A stretch of DNA of 8,304 nt, from the NCBI GenBank assembly GCA_964359435.1, contig CAYHSY010000039.1:1-8304 (forward strand). The letters run 5' to 3'. How positions within the stretch are numbered: position 1 is the first letter of the stretch; the number at the start of each line of letters is the position of its first letter. The notes beneath the pieces were generated by a model, which was not told where the DNA came from, ran no database searches, and saw only the letters and a program-made list of their open reading frames with translations. This document shows positions 6,179 to 8,304 of this stretch, one piece after another. This DNA comes from CAYHSY01 sp964359435. GTDB lineage: Bacteria > Patescibacteriota > Minisyncoccia > UBA6257 > JAUSGH01. The translations under genes and the position numbers were made by a program.

Positions 6179-7933
6179 ATGTTAATTTTAAGGATTAAAA
6201 AACATTGGTTGGCTCTGGTCTTAGCTCTGACTATTGGTTTAATTTATGCCAGCCATCATTTTTTTATCCCCGCCTTTTTTTCCGATGAAGCCGGTGGCGC
6301 GTATCAGCCGATTACTCCCAACGAATATTACGACGAATCACTTTTTTACGCGCCCAAAGCCGCGGCGGTTTTCTGGGGGCGGGAATTTGGAGGAGATTTC
6401 AGCACGGCAGAGCACGGAGGGGGGCCCTCGATCGCCTCACCGCTGAACTCATTGATTTTGGGAACGCTTATGAAATTAACCGGCTCCGTGAAAAGCGGCC
6501 TAATCATCTCCGATTTTCTTCTACCGGCGATAATATTTTTATTGATGTATCTTTTGGCCTACGAGATTATTTCAGCGCCAACGCCCGCCTCTGTTTTTGC
6601 TTTGATTTTTATTATGGCGCCTAAATTGGCCTTGGCTTTGCCCCCGACTAATACCTCGGCCTTCAATGAAATTTGGTCGGCCATCGCGCCTTTTAGCCGG
6701 CCATCCTTAATTCATTTTTCCGAATTTGACGAGCCCAAAATCACTTTTGTGTTTGCGGCGCTTTTTGCCTATTCATTGATGCGTGCGCTGCGGCGAGGGG
6801 GCAGGCGGAATACGGTTTTTGCGGGTTTAAGTTTTGGGTTGTTGTTTTATACCTATCCTTATGATTGGGCGGCGGCGGCGACAGCCCTGGTTTTAATGGC
6901 AGCCATTTTCTTTATTCAACGTCACCCGTATCTAACAAGAAGGGTAGGGGTGATTTTTGGCATCGGCGCCGCCATATCTATTTTTTACTGGCTTAATTGG
7001 TTGGAACTTTCCAAGTTGTCCCCCGATGTCATTACGCGCTTGGGCGGGGAGATAGGCCGATTTTTTAGGCTTGAGAGTGTGTGGAAGCACTATATAAGGA
7101 TTGTGATTTTGGTACCGATTTTATGGTACGCGCTTCGCCATATTAATAAGAAAGCGTGGGTGTTTTTGTCCGCTTACCTGGCGTCGTTTGCGGTGGCTGT
7201 GAACATCCAAGTGATAACCGGTTTTAATGCCCAGCCGGATCATTGGTATCGGGTGCAATTTTTGCCGGTAGCTCTGGCGATATTTTTAATTGCATACCGC
7301 GTTTATTTGTTGTATTTCTGGGGGAAGGCAGGCCGATTATGGTACGGATTGTTTATGGCGTGGATTTTGGGTTCGAATTTATACGGACAATATGCGTATG
7401 CGGAGAAACACGCGCCGGCTTTTTATATTCCAAAAGATAGGTATGAAAGTTACGAATGGCTTAGGGTAAATACCCCAAAAGATTCCGTGGTCGGCACGAT
7501 TTCCTTCGAAATTAATCCGGCTATCCAACTTTTTTCCCATAACAGATTATTTTTGCCGTTTGGTCTTGGGACACCGGCTTCTAATAGTGAATTGTGGGAG
7601 CGCTTTGAAATTATGGCTGGTCTCTTCGGTTTGAACAGTGAAGAATTTAAAAATTTAATTTTGAAAGAAAATGGGTTATATTATTTGACCGTAGAGCAAT
7701 GGGGCGATAAACATTTTGACGCGGCCTTCGGTGATTATGATCGTAAAATACACCCCGATGAATTGGGTGATAGATTGTTAGCGTATAATTTTTATTTAAA
7801 ATCAAAACTTAATATAGATAAATACCGTATGGATTATATTTACTTCGATAAAAAGAATTCCGTGTGGGGCAGGGATCCGGAAATTGGCAAAAAGATTTTT
7901 GAAAATTCAACCGCCGTTATTTATAAGTTATAA
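6179..7933 (+). CDS. GT-C-like polytopic membrane protein, probable glycosyltransferase
   Basis: A 584-residue integral-membrane protein with about eleven or twelve hydrophobic segments (for example 11-29, 108-131, 137-153, 187-204, 229-247, 255-274, 305-320, 326-343, 358-380 and 386-403). A hydrophilic C-terminal domain follows, from about 405 to the end. The first large loop carries NEYYDESLFYAPKAAAVF, with D52-E53 placed like the DE motif of GT-C enzymes. QPDHWYRVQFLPVALAI (352-368) resembles the H-R...P signature near the last helices. The C-terminus (STAVIYKL) matches the terminal strand of the two upstream GT-C proteins, but overall similarity to them is low. It is likely an outer-face sugar transferase using a polyprenyl-phosphate donor; a flippase or polymerase-like role is not excluded. 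I chose the ATG at 6179; a GTG at 6173 is equally possible, because TAG at 6161-6163 is the nearest upstream stop. Neither start has a Shine-Dalgarno. Confidence 0.75.
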   Translation: MLILRIKKHWLALVLALTIGLIYASHHFFIPAFFSDEAGGAYQPITPNEYYDESLFYAPKAAAVFWGREFGGDFSTAEHGGGPSIASPLNSLILGTLMKLTGSVKSGLIISDFLLPAIIFLLMYLLAYEIISAPTPASVFALIFIMAPKLALALPPTNTSAFNEIWSAIAPFSRPSLIHFSEFDEPKITFVFAALFAYSLMRALRRGGRRNTVFAGLSFGLLFYTYPYDWAAAATALVLMAAIFFIQRHPYLTRRVGVIFGIGAAISIFYWLNWLELSKLSPDVITRLGGEIGRFFRLESVWKHYIRIVILVPILWYALRHINKKAWVFLSAYLASFAVAVNIQVITGFNAQPDHWYRVQFLPVALAIFLIAYRVYLLYFWGKAGRLWYGLFMAWILGSNLYGQYAYAEKHAPAFYIPKDRYESYEWLRVNTPKDSVVGTISFEINPAIQLFSHNRLFLPFGLGTPASNSELWERFEIMAGLFGLNSEEFKNLILKENGLYYLTVEQWGDKHFDAAFGDYDRKIHPDELGDRLLAYNFYLKSKLNIDKYRMDYIYFDKKNSVWGRDPEIGKKIFENSTAVIYKL

Positions 7934-8304
7934 ATCCGTATCCTTCCGGGTAGTTTTTTGACACTCCGACTTTTTTATACAAAGGCCAGAAGACAATGGT
8001 TAGGGAGCGTGATAAAATACGGGCGAGATGGACGATAATCTTTCTAAAACTTTTGGTTTCCGATAATAATTGACCGAAGAAAAATTTTTCAGAAAAGCGG
8101 TATAAATTCGCCGTGCTGCCCAACGGCTCTATCTCGTATTTTTTGAATCCCGCGTCAACGAATAATTTTTGGAGCATGAAGTTGGTATAGCGCAAGAAAT
8201 CGTAGGGCTCCTGATGGATTTTTATTATAAAAGGCACCGCGCCGATGATGGCGCCTCCCGGTTTGAGAATTCTGAAACACTCCCTAATTAGCAGTTCCGG
8301 AGTG
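7917..8304 (-). CDS. Class I SAM-dependent methyltransferase (Methyltransf_11 type), N-terminal part outside window
   Basis: The C-terminal 128 residues of a methyltransferase are visible; the frame is open through the right edge. A GTG at 8235-8237 is internal, because the residues before it read LLIRECFRILKPGGAIIGAV, the classical post-motif of Rossmann-fold methyltransferases (EC-R-LKPGG). Downstream come PFIIKIHQEPYDFLRYT and LFVDAGFKKYEIEPLG, typical of Methyltransf_11 members found in glycan gene clusters. The protein ends in YPEGYGFITYK. The SAM-binding GxGxG motif must lie outside the window. The hydrophobic stretch near the end (SLTIVFWPLY) may be a membrane-associated helix. It probably methylates a sugar or a lipid-linked intermediate, but the substrate is unknown. 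It is transcribed towards the GT-C gene on the other strand, and their coding ends overlap by 17 bases. Confidence 0.85.
   Translation of the reverse strand, partial: TPELLIRECFRILKPGGAIIGAVPFIIKIHQEPYDFLRYTNFMLQKLFVDAGFKKYEIEPLGSTANLYRFSEKFFFGQLLSETKSFRKIIVHLARILSRSLTIVFWPLYKKVGVSKNYPEGYGFITYK

Overview
The window looks like part of a surface-polysaccharide or glycoprotein-glycan locus from an uncultivated bacterium. The best guess is a member of the Candidate Phyla Radiation (Patescibacteria, Parcubacteria/Microgenomates type). This rests on gene style: divergent glycosyltransferases, several polytopic GT-C proteins, several starts without a Shine-Dalgarno sequence, and short AT-rich fold-back repeats between genes. 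No marker gene is present, so the assignment is an inference.

Layout, left to right. (1) A GT4 glycosyltransferase, cut by the left edge (1-1082, +). (2) A GT-C polytopic glycosyltransferase (1094-2767, +), preceded by a Shine-Dalgarno that overlaps the GT4 stop. (3) A 323-base gap (2768-3090) that is almost entirely a 270-base, strongly self-complementary element (2809-3078). It has a closing stem, two long arms and a perfect 9-base complementarity between the arms. (4) A GT9 heptosyltransferase-like protein (3091-4341, +). (5) A second GT-C protein (4363-6030, +), clearly a paralogue of the first. (6) A 142-base gap with a 129-base AT-rich fold-back repeat (6033-6161). (7) A third, more diverged GT-C-like membrane protein (6179-7933, +). 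(8) The C-terminal part of a SAM-dependent methyltransferase on the minus strand (7917-8304), cut by the right edge and overlapping gene 7 tail to tail by 17 bases.

The likely division of labour is as follows. The soluble GT4 and GT9 enzymes add sugars from nucleotide-sugar donors at the inner face of the membrane. The three GT-C proteins add sugars from polyprenyl-phosphate donors on the outer face. The methyltransferase may modify a sugar or carrier. Donors, acceptors and the final glycan cannot be read from the sequence.

The most interesting object is the 2809-3078 element. Its helices are long, nested and nearly perfect, and it carries no convincing coding frame. It is either an undescribed structured RNA (free-standing, or a leader of the GT9 gene) or a non-autonomous mobile or REP-like element.
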